Source of the DNA: Microglena sp. YARC
Taxonomy: Eukaryota; Chlorophyta; Chlorophyceae; Chlamydomonadales; Chlamydomonadaceae
Reading direction: 5' to 3'
Assembly: GCA_022414725.1 (NCBI GenBank)
Contig: CM039462.1
Coordinates: 34,500,931-34,564,930, forward strand
DNA length: 64,000 nt
This document shows, piece after piece, positions 22,912 through 33,251 of the stretch. Position numbers and translations under genes: made by a program. Numbering within the stretch: the first letter of the stretch is position 1; each line of letters begins with the position of its first letter. Below the pieces are notes generated by a model. The model did no database searches. It saw nothing but the letters and a program-made list of their open reading frames with translations, and was not told the origin of the DNA.

Positions 22912-24628
22912 TCAGGTTGGTGACAGTTGAAGGGCCGTGGCAAGTGATGGTGCAGAGATTGGGTTGTCCGGGTAGGAGGGTAGTGACCCCGGGTGGTAGG
23001 TGGTGGCTGCAAGTGGGAGGGTTGGCTCTGGGGCAGCATCTCCTGTATCACAGTCCATTTGCGTGTTGGGGGGGGATGTGCGTTTGGGCAGGCTGGCGTC
23101 CTTCATCATGGTATCTTCCATGTTGGGTTGTGGAGGCATGGGTTTTGTAGGAGTTGTAGTAGGGGTTGTATCTGTAGTATCCATTGTCGCAACGTCAAGA
23201 TGGTATTGGGGGTCCAAAAACCTCATGCCTGCGCTCTCTTTTTTAAGGATGAAGATGTTCCCATATAGGGCCTGCCAGGCTCCTGGTGTGGAGTCCAAGG
23301 GGATTGGCGAGAGGTTTTCTGAGTCTATCCAATACCAGATGTTATAGTATTTTTTAAGACAACCAGCATGTCCATAGGCGATTGGGAGGGGGGTGGTAAA
23401 GTGCAAGATACATTTACTGTGTCCATGCAGACGTTGGAGGATTTGGTCTTGGCTACTGCCGGGTAGGATCCCAAGGTTGTAGGGTTCATCGGGGATAAGG
23501 TCGTGCGGGTTTGGGTGTTCCGGATTATAATCAGGTTGTACGATTCGGTGGAGTATTCCCATCTGGGGGCATTCGGTGTGCATGTAGGCCTGCATCAGCA
23601 TATTAGTAAGATTCCCCCTGCGAGGGATGAAGTGGTTAGGCCAAACACCCAGGTCATTACGTGTTGCCTTGAGTATCCGGTGATGTCTCTCCCCAAATTT
23701 GAATATTTTTTCTGTGTCGACGTATGGTCCACCGAGATAGGCATTGATGGCGTGCACTTGGCAGTGGCATCGAATTTGTTTCTCAATGTATGGTAGGATA
23801 GCACGCAGGGCCGGGGTTGGGTCTAAGGCACCATCTCCCATGTTGCAGTCCATTCGTGTGTTTGGGGGGGAGGTACGTTGGGGTGAGCTGGCGTCCTCCA
23901 TCATGGTATATTCCATGTTGGTTAGCGTAGGCGTAGGGTTCGGAGGGGTTGTATCTTTGGTAACAGCCGACGCATTTCCAAGCTGGAATTGGGGGTCCAA
24001 AAACCTCATGTCTGCGCTCTCATCTTTAAGGATGACGATTTGCCTGATGGCCTGCCAGGCGCCCGGTGTGGAGTCCAAGGGGATGGGCGAGAGGTTTTCT
24101 GAGTCTATCCAATACCAGGTGTTATGATATTGTTTGAGACAGCCGGCATGTCCATATGCGGCTGGGAGGGGGGTGGTGAAGTGCAAGATACATTTATTAT
24201 GTCCTTGTAGACGCTCGAGGATTTGTTTTTTGCTGCTACCAGGTAGGATCCCAAAGTTGTAGGATTCATCAGAGGAAAGGTTGTGGGGATTGGTGTGTTC
24301 AGGGTTATAATCGGGTTGTGCAATTTGGTGGAGTATGCCCATCTGGGGACATTCAGTGTGCATGTAAGCCTGCATCAGCAAATTTGAAAAATTTCCCGCT
24401 GAGGTGAAGTGGAGCGGCCTAACACCCAGGTCGCTACGGGTTGCCAGGAGTATTTGGTGGTGTCTCTCCCCAAATTTGAATATTTCCCCTGTTTTGACAT
24501 GTGGTCCACCGAGGTAGGCATTGATGGCGTGCACTTGGCAGTGGCTTGAAATTTGTTTCTCAATGTATGGTAGGATAGTGCTTAGGGCCGGGATTGTGGG
24601 CTGGCCTTGGTGGTGCGCTTTCCTCCCC
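22912..24628 (-). CDS. LINE cysteine-protease-like ORF with two tandem Josephin-like domains
   Basis: The frame is open from a TAG near 24635 to the stop at 22912. The first in-frame ATG is at 24534 (540 residues), inside domain 1, so the true start is upstream or reached by frameshift. Domain 1 (about 24600-23995) and domain 2 (about 23817-23215, residues 240-440) are ~70-80% alike by eye. Each has a C-x-x-H-x-x-N block (CQVHAINAYLGG; Cys258, His261 and Asn264 in domain 2), a GHAGCLK block (His389) and WYWIDSENLSPIPL (Asp404). This resembles Josephin or papain-fold proteases. The linker NMEDTMMKDAS is duplicated too (unit ~260 residues). A C-rich stretch downstream (about 22920-22850) may be a zinc finger in another phase. 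Confidence 0.75.
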
Positions 24629-24826
24629 TACATGTCGGGTCCTGGGGGGGCTGGAGATAGGCATTGAATGCGTACTTTCTAATAGGCCTGACCCTAATAC
24701 AGATGGGGGCCGGGATACAATTTGTATTTTTTGTGCATATTGCATCGATGTGCCATCTGTGTAAATAAATCCTGTAAGCCATCCAGTGTAGCCATGGAAG
24801 AATGATCCAAATGATTCATAGGAGGT
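24560..24826 (-). CDS. Downstream end of the LINE Pro-rich minisatellite frame
   Basis: Beyond the minisatellite one minus-strand frame stays open (LPPPTSYESFGSFFHGYTG ... KHYPTIH) to a stop at 24560, overlapping the start of the protease region in another phase. No motif is recognised. It could be the C-terminus of ORF1 or part of the protease polyprotein joined by a frameshift. Confidence 0.45.
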   Translation of the reverse strand, partial: TSYESFGSFFHGYTGWLTGFIYTDGTSMQYAQKIQIVSRPPSVLGSGLLESTHSMPISSPPRTRHVGEESAPPRPAHNPGPKHYPTIH

Positions 24827-25497
24827 TGGGGGTGGTAGAATCAGGGTGGAGGCATAGGTTGGGGGTGGTAGACTCGGGGTCGAGGCATAGGTTGGGGGTG
24901 GTAGACTCAGGGTCGAGGCATAGGTTGGGGGTGGTAGACTCAGGGTAGAGGCATAAGTTGGGGGTAGTAGACTCAGGGTAGAGGCATAGGTTGGGGGTGG
25001 TAGACTTAGGGTAGAGGCATAGGTTGGGGGTGGTAGACTCAGGGTAGAGGCATAGGTTGGGGTGGTAGACTCAGGGTAGAGGCATAGGTTGGGGGTGGTA
25101 GACTCAAGGTAGAGGCATAAGTTGGGGGTGGTAGACTCAGGGTAGAGGCATAGGTTGGGGGTGGTAGACTCAGGGTAGAGGCTTAGGTTGGGGGTGGTAG
25201 ACTCAGGGTAGAGGCATGGGTTGGGGGTGGTAGACTCAGGGTAGAGGCATAGGTTGGGGGTGGTAGACTCAGGGTAGAGGCATAGGTTGGGGGTGGTAGA
25301 CTCAGGGTAGAGGCATAGGTTGGGGGTGGTAGACTCAGGGTAGAGGCATAGGTTGGGGGTGGTAGACTCAGGGTAGAGGCATAGGTTGGGGGTGGTAGAC
25401 TCAGGGTAGAGGCATAGGTTGGGGGTGGTAGACTCAGGGTAGAGGCATAGGTTGGGGGTGGTAGACCCAGGGTAGAGGCATAGGTTGAGGGTGGTAG
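24826..25497 (-). repeat. 33 bp minisatellite inside the LINE, ~20 units
   Basis: The unit is AGGTTGGGGGTGGTAGACTC followed by AGGGTAGAGGCAT. 33 bp equals 11 codons; two of three minus-strand frames are open across the units (LYPESTTPNLC and ASTLSLPPPTY), the third ends at TGA. One unit near 25045 has four G instead of five (32 bp), which switches the frame. Units differ by very few bases, so the array is young or homogenised. Confidence 0.92.
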
Positions 25498-26246
25498 TCT
25501 CTTGGTAGAGAGGGGGTTTGGGGTGGGTGCCAGGGGTTGGGGTAAGGTGTTGGGTTTGGGGGGTTGGGGGTGGGAGTTGGGGAGGTAGGGGTTTGAGGAC
25601 TACTAGGATAGCGGGAGGCGCAGTGGGGGATATAGGGGTGGAGAGGAGCGCATTGACTTCTACTATCCGCGCATATCTGATTCCGCATAGCTTTGAAGTC
25701 GCAGATTGGGGACCAACCTGTGTTTCCGTCCTCCTGGCTATGTAGTTGGTGCGAGGGGTAACAGAGCGCGTGGAGGGTGTTTTCGAAAGTGGATTGGTGT
25801 TGTCGACTGGATTTGTAAAAATGACAGAAATTAGCAGAGTCCGCGAATTGATTTGCGCAGCAAAGAGTGGTGGTAAAGGGCCGGCAATTAAAGGCGTTAA
25901 GCCCCAGGGTGCTCCAGTTCATATGGTGAATGGCAGCGTCCCGATTTGAAAGAGCAGGTGTCTGTCCTGGAGTCCTGCATGGGGGAAAAGGGGATTCGTT
26001 AGTAGGTTTCTCAATTGCATGGAGCCTTCGCTCCTGGCAGCGACCATCAAGAATGCGCCAGGGATGTGCGCTTCGTATCCCCCCCTGTAGGGAAGTCCAG
26101 GGAGAGGCGCATTCTGTCCGGTAGTGCATACTTTCGGCTGCCCAGAGGCGCAGCTCGCTACCAAAGTAACCGTCTACCACCCTGCGACCACAGAAGTTGC
26201 TGCGAGTCGCGTCAGATGTTGTAGACGGCGACTTAGATAGCAGCAC
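25434..26246 (-). CDS. LINE ORF1-like protein, unknown function, Pro-rich C-terminus
   Basis: 270 residues beginning ~208 bp from the 5' end of the LINE. The N-terminal two thirds has many Cys and His but no recognised finger. The C-terminal third is Pro-rich (PTPTPNPPNPTPYPNPW) and runs into the first units of the 33 bp repeat (DYHPQPMPLPWVYHPQPMPL), ending at a TGA within the repeat. Position suggests an RNA-binding ORF1; no domain supports this directly. Confidence 0.5.
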   Translation of the reverse strand: MLLSKSPSTTSDATRSNFCGRRVVDGYFGSELRLWAAESMHYRTECASPWTSLQGGIRSAHPWRILDGRCQERRLHAIEKPTNESPFPPCRTPGQTPALSNRDAAIHHMNWSTLGLNAFNCRPFTTTLCCANQFADSANFCHFYKSSRQHQSTFENTLHALCYPSHQLHSQEDGNTGWSPICDFKAMRNQICADSRSQCAPLHPYIPHCASRYPSSPQTPTSPTPTPNPPNPTPYPNPWHPPQTPSLPRDYHPQPMPLPWVYHPQPMPLP

Positions 26247-26681
26247 TGCCTCTGCGAAAGCATGACCTCCCGTGTGGTTGCAGTTTCGGGAAGAGTTGAC
26301 CGAAAATGCATGGAACAGAGAGTAGGTGGTATCATTCGGTAGCGCAGACGCAGGAGAATGCGAATGTGCTACGCGAATGCTAAGAAGGAAAATGAGCAGC
26401 GAGAAAGTTACATCGGAAGTTCGAATGTTGAAAAAAGTTTAAAAGTTTCATTTCATTTCAATGATATATTTACCGGTGTACACTCCTGTGGCAGCCCTTA
26501 TCTAGATAGAGGGCAGCAACAATTTATGTTCATTTGAAGTCATGCTTTCACTAATCATACACTGTGGCAGACACTCATACTGTGCTGGAAAATCAAACCC
26601 TTTAGTATGAAGTCGCCAAGTATGAAATATCTAACTCATACCATCATTGGATAAAATGCTAAAAAACCCTCTCATTCATTA

Positions 26682-26895
26682 ATGCAGAACGCAGCAAAGA
26701 AATGTACCGAAGCAGTTACCGATACCGGCAAGTCAGCGGCTGATGCGGTAGGAAAATACCGGCAAGTCAGCTGCTGATATGGTATCAAATGCTGCCACAT
26801 CAACCAAGGAAACCGTCAAGGAAGTTCCCGGGGCGGTAGGCGGAGCAGCGACAAAAGCCAAGGATGTAGTGACTGGAAATGAGAATGAGGGATAA
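26682..26895 (+). pseudogene. LEA-like gene on the right arm, copy A, with 1 bp frameshift
   Basis: Matches the intact 71-codon region at 59733-59945 base for base except a few changes. One extra A in GGAAAATACC (near 26752) shifts the frame. An ATG with the same context, a stop after NENEG and the 3' flank CCCCACCACCCCCAGCCCCC are preserved. It is a damaged duplicate of a LEA-like helical protein gene. Confidence 0.7.
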
Positions 26896-27374
26896 AAGGA
26901 TCAGGGGTCACACTGCCCGCCACATGACAAACCCGAGGCCACTCAGGACCCTGACAACTCATGAGCCCCACCACCCCCAGCCCCCTAGAGGGCACTGATT
27001 AGGGATTAGGGTAGAGTGCTACCTTCCTGGATGGATGCATGTGTTCTCGTTCATATAGCCCCCTGCCTATATATATGTGGATACATCCAGGATATATCGA
27101 CATATTAATATGGTCATATGGACATATCCACTTGAAGGCTCACTCCCATAGTTTGCTAGTGGGCCTAGAGCACCACTGACTATTGTACAATGTACTCTTG
27201 CACTGTTGTTACCGGTAGTTGCAGCATTATGGCACGTTGCTCAGCACGTCACGTGCACTTCAGATATGTCGTACTTTCCAACGTCATGCATGCCGAGTTG
27301 ATATGAGTTGTCTGTATATCGGAGTTATTATAGCTCATGAGTTGATATGAGTTGTCTGTAGCTGTACATCGGAG

Positions 27375-27983
27375 TTATAATAGCTCATGCCGATCTGTAT
27401 ATATCATGAGTATATATGTACTTCTGATTCCTCTGTAACTATCTTCCGACCTCATCACTATAAGCCGGTACCATATCTGGTCTAGCTTCTTGCTCTCCTT
27501 TCTCGCAGCTTTCGCATTCTTTGCTTTTGGCATCCAAGCGTCCAGGGAGCAGCCTTGAGTGGCTGGACACGCAGGCTGATTACGCCGATAAGCATGCGTC
27601 AGGAGTCTGTACTGCAGCCACCTCCTTCGTCTGCGTCCGGTACAAGTGGTCGTGCGTTCGCGGGGCTGTGGTAGGTTCCCACCGAGGGTGTATGGGGTAA
27701 AGCGATGAGTTGACCTTCCTGCGTTCTCGTGCGTTTGGGGAATTGGCCTGCCACTTGTCAATTTTGTCGTTGAAATTGAAAAAGGCCACCTCCTCCGTCT
27801 GCGTCCGGTACAGGGGGTCGTGCGGTCGCGGGGCTGTGGTAGGATGGCTGACTCTATTAATAGAAAGAGTGAAGCCAGGGCAATGCCCTTACATTTCTGG
27901 GGTCCAACCATTGAACCATAAGATACCGTCGCATCACCATGATCATATTTTGGGACATATGGTACATGTGCAGTGATGTTCAT
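27375..27983 (-). CDS. 202-codon open frame, doubtful coding
   Basis: The frame contains a repeated CTGRRRRRW segment (27615-27670 and 27785-27840 are duplicates) and an Arg/Lys-rich tail also open in copy B (60418-60624). Copy B has unrelated G-rich DNA in place of the middle part. No domain is recognised, so chance openness is quite possible. Confidence 0.25.
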   Translation of the reverse strand: MNITAHVPYVPKYDHGDATVSYGSMVGPQKCKGIALASLFLLIESAILPQPRDRTTPCTGRRRRRWPFSISTTKLTSGRPIPQTHENAGRSTHRFTPYTLGGNLPQPRERTTTCTGRRRRRWLQYRLLTHAYRRNQPACPATQGCSLDAWMPKAKNAKAARKESKKLDQIWYRLIVMRSEDSYRGIRSTYILMIYTDRHELL

Positions 27984-28145
27984 AAGCCCACCTTGCTTGA
28001 CTCTGTCAGGCTGCGAGCACGTTTGAAGTCCAGTGGGGCACCAGGTGAAATGTTATTATTATTATTCAGTGTCCAAATGACGAATACGGAAAATTGTACA
28101 AGTTGTACATTAATTGATTTATAGGGTAATACCGGTACAGCTAGC

Positions 28146-28172
28146 AGATATACAGGTACATTATATCATCAT
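28146..28172. repeat. (ATC)n microsatellite
   Basis: About nine ATC units; the copy B site at 61164-61182 is shorter. Non-coding context. Confidence 0.9.
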
Positions 28173-28983
28173 CATCATCATCATCATCAGTGACTGCCCA
28201 ATTTCCTCAGGCGATTCCCACTTTCCCGATAGCAAGCCTCAAGAAACCATCGCATCCTCACATTTCAGCCACACAAACAATTTGTCCAAACAATATCCTG
28301 GTCAATATATTTGTACTGCCATGCTGGAGACGGCGAGGAGCCAAATTGCTGGCAGAATTTATGTAACCAAGTTCCACCCACAAAAAACAAGTGCATGAAA
28401 GCCTGGCAATGCATGCTACGTAGGGTAAGACATACCGGTCGGTATTGTGGCATTACAATGTTTTAGGTCGGTGTACCACAGCTCCAAAATCCACCGTCGG
28501 TTTGCTGCTGCATTGCTGACGCAGTCCAGGGAAAGCTAATTAGGATAAAGGGACTTGCCCAGCCTTGAATAATCAAGAAAACTCCGGACTACCAAGAGGG
28601 GGTATGTGTGTGTTTTGCAGTCCATCCGGTAAATGCATAGCCAAATAGGCTAAACAGACTTGACCAACCTCAATATTGGGAAGGGCTTTATACATAACAA
28701 GCACTAGTTAACTGATCTCCAACAAATCGTAAACGGCGGGGGCCCGGAATTCGTACTATGCAGATAATACTCTAGAAAACTCTGGACTACCAGGAGTGGG
28801 TATACCGGTATATACTAACAAGCATCCCTAGATATCTTGCCTCCCAGGCAATGTGGCCTCAAATATATTGAATTTGATTGTTAAATATTTTTCCAGCCAA
28901 CTCTGGTCTGCTCACCGCCTTCCAATTCCAATACCCCCCGTGGCGTGGGACAGTAACAGAAACCAGTGAGCATCAGGGTACTT

Positions 28984-29281
28984 TATCAGCATGAATAGCG
29001 GTGCTCTCGCTTGTTTTATGTCTTGGTGACTCCTTGTGTACTCCCTTAGAACTATCGGTCCTGACAGTACTATGTCAGCTTCCTGTTGACTGCGTCATCG
29101 GTTCTTCTGACACGCGCTGTCTAGCCTGTACCCTGATCAGGTTCCAGGCTACCGCCCTCCTTCCTCCACTGGTGCCCCTTAATGGGTCTCCTGTGCTTGT
29201 AACTTATTCTCGTCTCCGCATTTATAGATTGGCGTGCTGCACACACAAAGTCCACTCTCCGGAGTGTTATCCAAGCTGATA
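28984..29281 (+). repeat. 5' LTR of element 1
   Basis: 298 bp, identical by eye to 32954-33251. A 92-codon open frame occurs in both LTRs and is an LTR sequence, not a gene. Confidence 0.95.
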
Positions 29282-30640
29282 GGTTATACGGCCCTTCATT
29301 TACTACCACTGCTTTGCGATGCAACTTCCGCGAGGACCTCCCGCCATTTTGAGAAACTCCATGACATGGATGGTCTTTCCTGGACGCGCGGGATGCGCAG
29401 TATCATTCTCAGCGATGGCTGCGACCAATCCTTCCAACGGAGGAACGGCTCCTCTTGATGATTGGCTAGACGTTTGTGCACCAGCTGCCTCTGCTAGCGG
29501 TCATGAGAGTCCTTCCGCCATCGTGGAAGTAACCCCCCCCGGTCATTCCTCCATCTTCTCTTCTTTTTCCTCCCCTGCCGTCTGTCGCCTCCTCCCGTCT
29601 GTCGTAGATGACTGTGACGTGCAGACTCAAGTCGGCGACTAGCCTGGACATCGGTGGAGATACCCCGTCTTCGTCTGCTCGCGTCCTTGACGTCGCTAAC
29701 CTTTCTCCGGTGTTTGAGGCTCTGCCTGCATACCGGAGGTTGCCAAGCCGACCAAGCTCCCTGCTGATGTCTACGTCGTCTTTGCCCCCTTTGCTCTGCC
29801 CAGCCGACGGTCGGCTCCTGGCATGAGCTTGCGCTCTAGTGGCTCTGTGCTACCTTCTGGAGAAATTTTTCGATCAAACTGGCGGATCGCCGGCACTGCC
29901 GTAGGGTTCGCCAGAGGAGGACGACCTACGCGTCTGGACCTGGAGATTCTGGAGGTGGTAGGAGGCAGGGGGGTATGGTCAGCACCACTACGGGTGCTGC
30001 TCCCTCTACCCCCCAACCGGGTGAGTCGAGCGATAGAGGGGGGGACTTAGGATTGACTGATCATCGACGGCGGGATATTAGGACCTTTACATGCCTCGGC
30101 TCTGCTCTTCGCATCCTAGCGATAAATGTTCGAATTCTGCCCTTGCGATTTGCGATTTTCTGCCATTGGTGCGATTTTCTGCACCAGGTGCGACTTGCTG
30201 CACTGTCATTCTCGTCTCCTTTTTTCCCATACCTCTAATCTCGACTTCGACCTAACGCTTCCCCACCTTCTGTGATCCCAGGTCTCGCAGCGCCGGACTT
30301 CGCCCATGCTACAGGCCGAAGTGGACGCCGTCCTGGCCCTAGTCCAGCGGCCGTGGAGGATCTTTGGCATGATATCTTGGTGGATATTTTTCTCTCTTAG
30401 GCTCCTTGTGACCCCTGGGTGCGTTCCGTGGTTCGACAGAGGTTACTACTTTGTCTTCTCGTGCCCCTGGTTTCCCCCCTTCGGTGTATGCCTTAGCTAC
30501 GTGAGTTTGGGTTCAAGTGTTTGAGTTCTGATAGGGCTTAGGAATTTTAGTTAAGTGGTATAGAGGCATGGTTGATCTCGATTAGTTGGGGCATGCATGA
30601 GTTGTTGATGATGACACTGCTCAGCATGGTGCTAGTGTGT
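29282..30640 (+). other. Internal region of LTR element 1, possible gag remnant
   Basis: Short plus-strand frames (29319-29642, 29608-29826) with Ser/Pro-rich content. A SLDIGGDTPSSSARVLDV segment matches SLDVGG..SSADRVLDV in element 2, so the region is conserved between elements. No capsid or zinc-knuckle motif is visible. Confidence 0.5.
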
Positions 30641-30659
30641 TATCTTCGCAATCGCGTGT

Positions 30660-30900
30660 TCATCTAGGGAGACAAGACTCCTTCGGAGCTTTTCTTTGGG
30701 GTTGCACCTGATGTGTCGTTGTTGCGTTTGTTTGGTTGCCCTTGCTATGTAATCTTAGTATTGGGCAGTCACGCAACAAGCTAGTTAAAAAGGCATTATT
30801 TGGTAGACTGGTTGGGTATTCCTTGGTGAGTAAGGGTTATTATACTTGGGTTTCCAATGTTGCGCCAGTTAGTAGTGAGTAGTGATGTACTCTCTATCTC
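30660..30900 (+). pseudogene. copia-type integrase C-terminal remnant, element 1
   Basis: Translation gives TPSELFFGVAPDVSLLRLFG, then FGRLVGYSLVSKGYYTWV. This is the conserved tail of Ty1/copia integrase (tPyE-l-fG-P...FGc; GyS-kGYr-W). Indels and stops break it, and no catalytic D,D-35-E core is visible upstream. Confidence 0.75.
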
Positions 30901-32953
30901 CAGTTCAGTTCTAAACTGTCTTTCTGGGTTCTCCCATTAGTATGGGTCCCCGTGCCCGCTTGCATCCCTCCTGTCATCAAACGGTGATATGTTATGTGTT
31001 ACCGGTAATTCCCTACGCCCTTTAACAACCCAATTGTTGTTGGCTGGCCTGGCTGGGATGTATCATTGTTGCATTCTAGACCAGGGCCTGATCTTGCTGT
31101 ATTGTGTGTGAAGTTTTAGGGCGGGTGGGAGTTGGATATCCAACTATAATCTTAGCCGAATCTCAGGGGGTCGCCAGGCCCTCCTCTGTGCCACGTTTTA
31201 GCGGTGAAGCTTTAGGATTTAGACAGCCTTCGATCATAGTGGTACCTGGATCAGGTCCATTGCCTAATAGTCGCCAACCTCCGACCACCTCGGATGGCTC
31301 GCGGGTGTCGATAATTCCGACGCCTCCTGTCGTCCCTGGTGGATTACTCGGGTCAAGCCCATGTGATGATGTAGCCGTTGCCGAATGGGTAAGTGATGAT
31401 CTTGAACACTGGTCTAGCTTGATACTGCGTATGGCTGGGGTGTTACAGTCAACCCAGGATTCATTGTTTTAGGTGCTGCTGGTTCTCATACGTAGGTTAA
31501 CATGGCCCTATGTGTGAGTGCCTATTCCTCAGCACCTCCTAGACTGACTTATAGGGTAGTCTAGATTGGTGGAGCGTTACGACGCTTTGTTTAGGCAGCT
31601 TCCTTTCAGCTGTCTTTCTTGGTTTTGGTGGAAGGTGGTACTTAATTCAGACCACCGTTATAGCGTCTTGATGGTTTCTGACTCTTAGTTCCATAGGCAG
31701 ATGGTTCGTTCGGTGGAGCTCATCATAGATTAGCTATTTCTTTTTACTCCACACTGTTTTTAGATCACCAGCCCCTCATGTGATTGGAACTTTTTGTGGA
31801 GTGTAGTAGTTGTTTCCCTTCGGATTTTACTGTGAATTGGTGGGCTGGGTAATCTTGCAGTTGTACTTGCAGATGTACCGCCGCTCATCTCTTTCTTGTT
31901 TTCCGAGTGTATTTCAAGCGCCCTTTCAGTCCATCCTTTGCAGTAAATTCTTTGAAGTCCTTTTTATGCGTTTACTATTTTTCAGGTGGACAATAGTTTT
32001 TATGTACTATGGTTGTACATCTACCCTTCTATTGTTCATTGAACTGTGTTTCCTTTGTTGGTTACAAGTTTCTTGAAAATTTTAACTTCGCATCCTTTGG
32101 ATTTTTTCAGTTACTGCAGGTTTGGTTTGCTTGTGGTTAGGCGCTTGGTGTGTCTTGAGTGCATGAGTTCTTTGCGGTGCGATACCCACCTCTTAGAATG
32201 TTTTTCGTTCGTGCCGTAGCTGGGGATTTATGATAATTAACTTTCATAAATCTTCTTACTTCCATCTTTGAGTGAGAAACCAGTTCATCATGGTTTTTTC
32301 ATCCCAACCTAGTCATGAATTCTATGCTAAGAATAGTTTTTTAAGGTAGTGGATTTTTCCATCGACTTTTTTTTCCATCGTAGTCTTTAGTGTCCTCTTG
32401 TCTGCGTCCTTTAGGCTTTGATTCTCTCGTGAGCTGCGCTCACACGATATTTCAATCCGTCTCTTTGGTTATCATTGATTGGCGTTAGGTTCCTATTCCC
32501 GGATCGGGTTTTCTATACCGTTGTTCCCTAACTTTGATATACGATTTTTTCAGTCTTCTCTTTAGGTTAAGTTCTCGGTTCTTTCAGTCACCGTTGTTCC
32601 CCTTCCTTTGGTATTAGGATTGATTTCTGTTTGGCCTCCCTGTGATTTTCTGGTTTGGTGCCTACTATTCTGGATGAATAGTATTTTTGCGCTTACCATG
32701 GATGGTTACATTTCCATTTTGGTCTCAGCTCAGCTCGGTATGACCCAAGTTTTTTGCTGCTACATTTTTGGAGTACTACAGTGGTTTTTGGTTCATCCTT
32801 TCTCATCCTTTTATTTTAGACAAGGCTTTCTTCTGGTTTCCTGTTTTTCCGCCGTTCCTTAATAATTTTTGTTTGCTACCAGTTTATGGTTCTATGTCCC
32901 CAGTGCCATAGGTGGAGTACTAGTATTGTATGTCACCCGCGTCATAGGTGGAG
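30901..32953 (+). other. T-rich internal region of LTR element 1
   Basis: It aligns in patches with 36.15-37.18 kb of element 2 (for example AGCTGTCTTTCTTGGTTT and CATAGGCAGATGGTT). Frames are short and unrecognised; RT and RNase H motifs were searched for by eye and not found. Confidence 0.6.
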
Positions 32954-33251
32954 TATCAGCATGAATAGCGGTGCTCTCGCTTGTTTTATGTCTTGGTGAC
33001 TCCTTGTGTACTCCCTTAGAACTATCGGTCCTGACAGTACTATGTCAGCTTCCTGTTGACTGCGTCATCGGTTCTTCTGACACGCGCTGTCTAGCCTGTA
33101 CCCTGATCAGGTTCCAGGCTACCGCCCTCCTTCCTCCACTGGTGCCCCTTAATGGGTCTCCTGTGCTTGTAACTTATTCTCGTCTCCGCATTTATAGATT
33201 GGCGTGCTGCACACACAAAGTCCACTCTCCGGAGTGTTATCCAAGCTGATA
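32954..33251 (+). repeat. 3' LTR of element 1
   Basis: 298 bp, preceded by GTCATAGGTGGAG (candidate polypurine tract) and followed by the TACTT target duplication. Confidence 0.95.

Larger units (their letters stand above)
15660..26454 (-). mobile_element. Full-length non-LTR retrotransposon (LINE), Dualen/RandI-like, with 10 bp target duplication
   Basis: The 10.8 kb insertion is flanked by ATTTCAATGA at 15650-15659 and 26455-26464. Copy B has the uninterrupted site (59504-59515). Transcribed leftwards, it has in order: a leader, an ORF1-like frame with a Pro-rich 33 bp minisatellite, a cysteine-protease-like region with two tandem domains, an AP-like endonuclease, RT, a long linker, RNase H, and a CCHC finger with a PD-(D/E)-K restriction-like endonuclease. 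It ends in a short 3' UTR with a hairpin and a T-rich tail. Dualen elements of Chlamydomonas are known to combine both endonucleases with RNase H and a cysteine protease. Several frameshifts break the polyprotein, so this copy is probably inactive. Confidence 0.93.
28984..33251 (+). mobile_element. LTR retrotransposon 1 (copia-like, non-autonomous)
   Basis: 4268 bp with two 298 bp LTRs and TACTT target duplications (28979-28983 and 33252-33256). The LTRs show no difference by eye, so insertion is recent. LTR ends are TATCAGC and GCTGATA rather than TG...CA. The only recognised coding remnant is an integrase C-terminal piece near 30.67 kb; no YVDD-type RT motif was found. AGGTGGAG just before the 3' LTR is a candidate polypurine tract. 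Confidence 0.93.

Noticed and set aside
28984..33251. The 92-codon identical open frames as a duplicated gene
   Set aside because: They are LTR sequence, flanked by target duplications.
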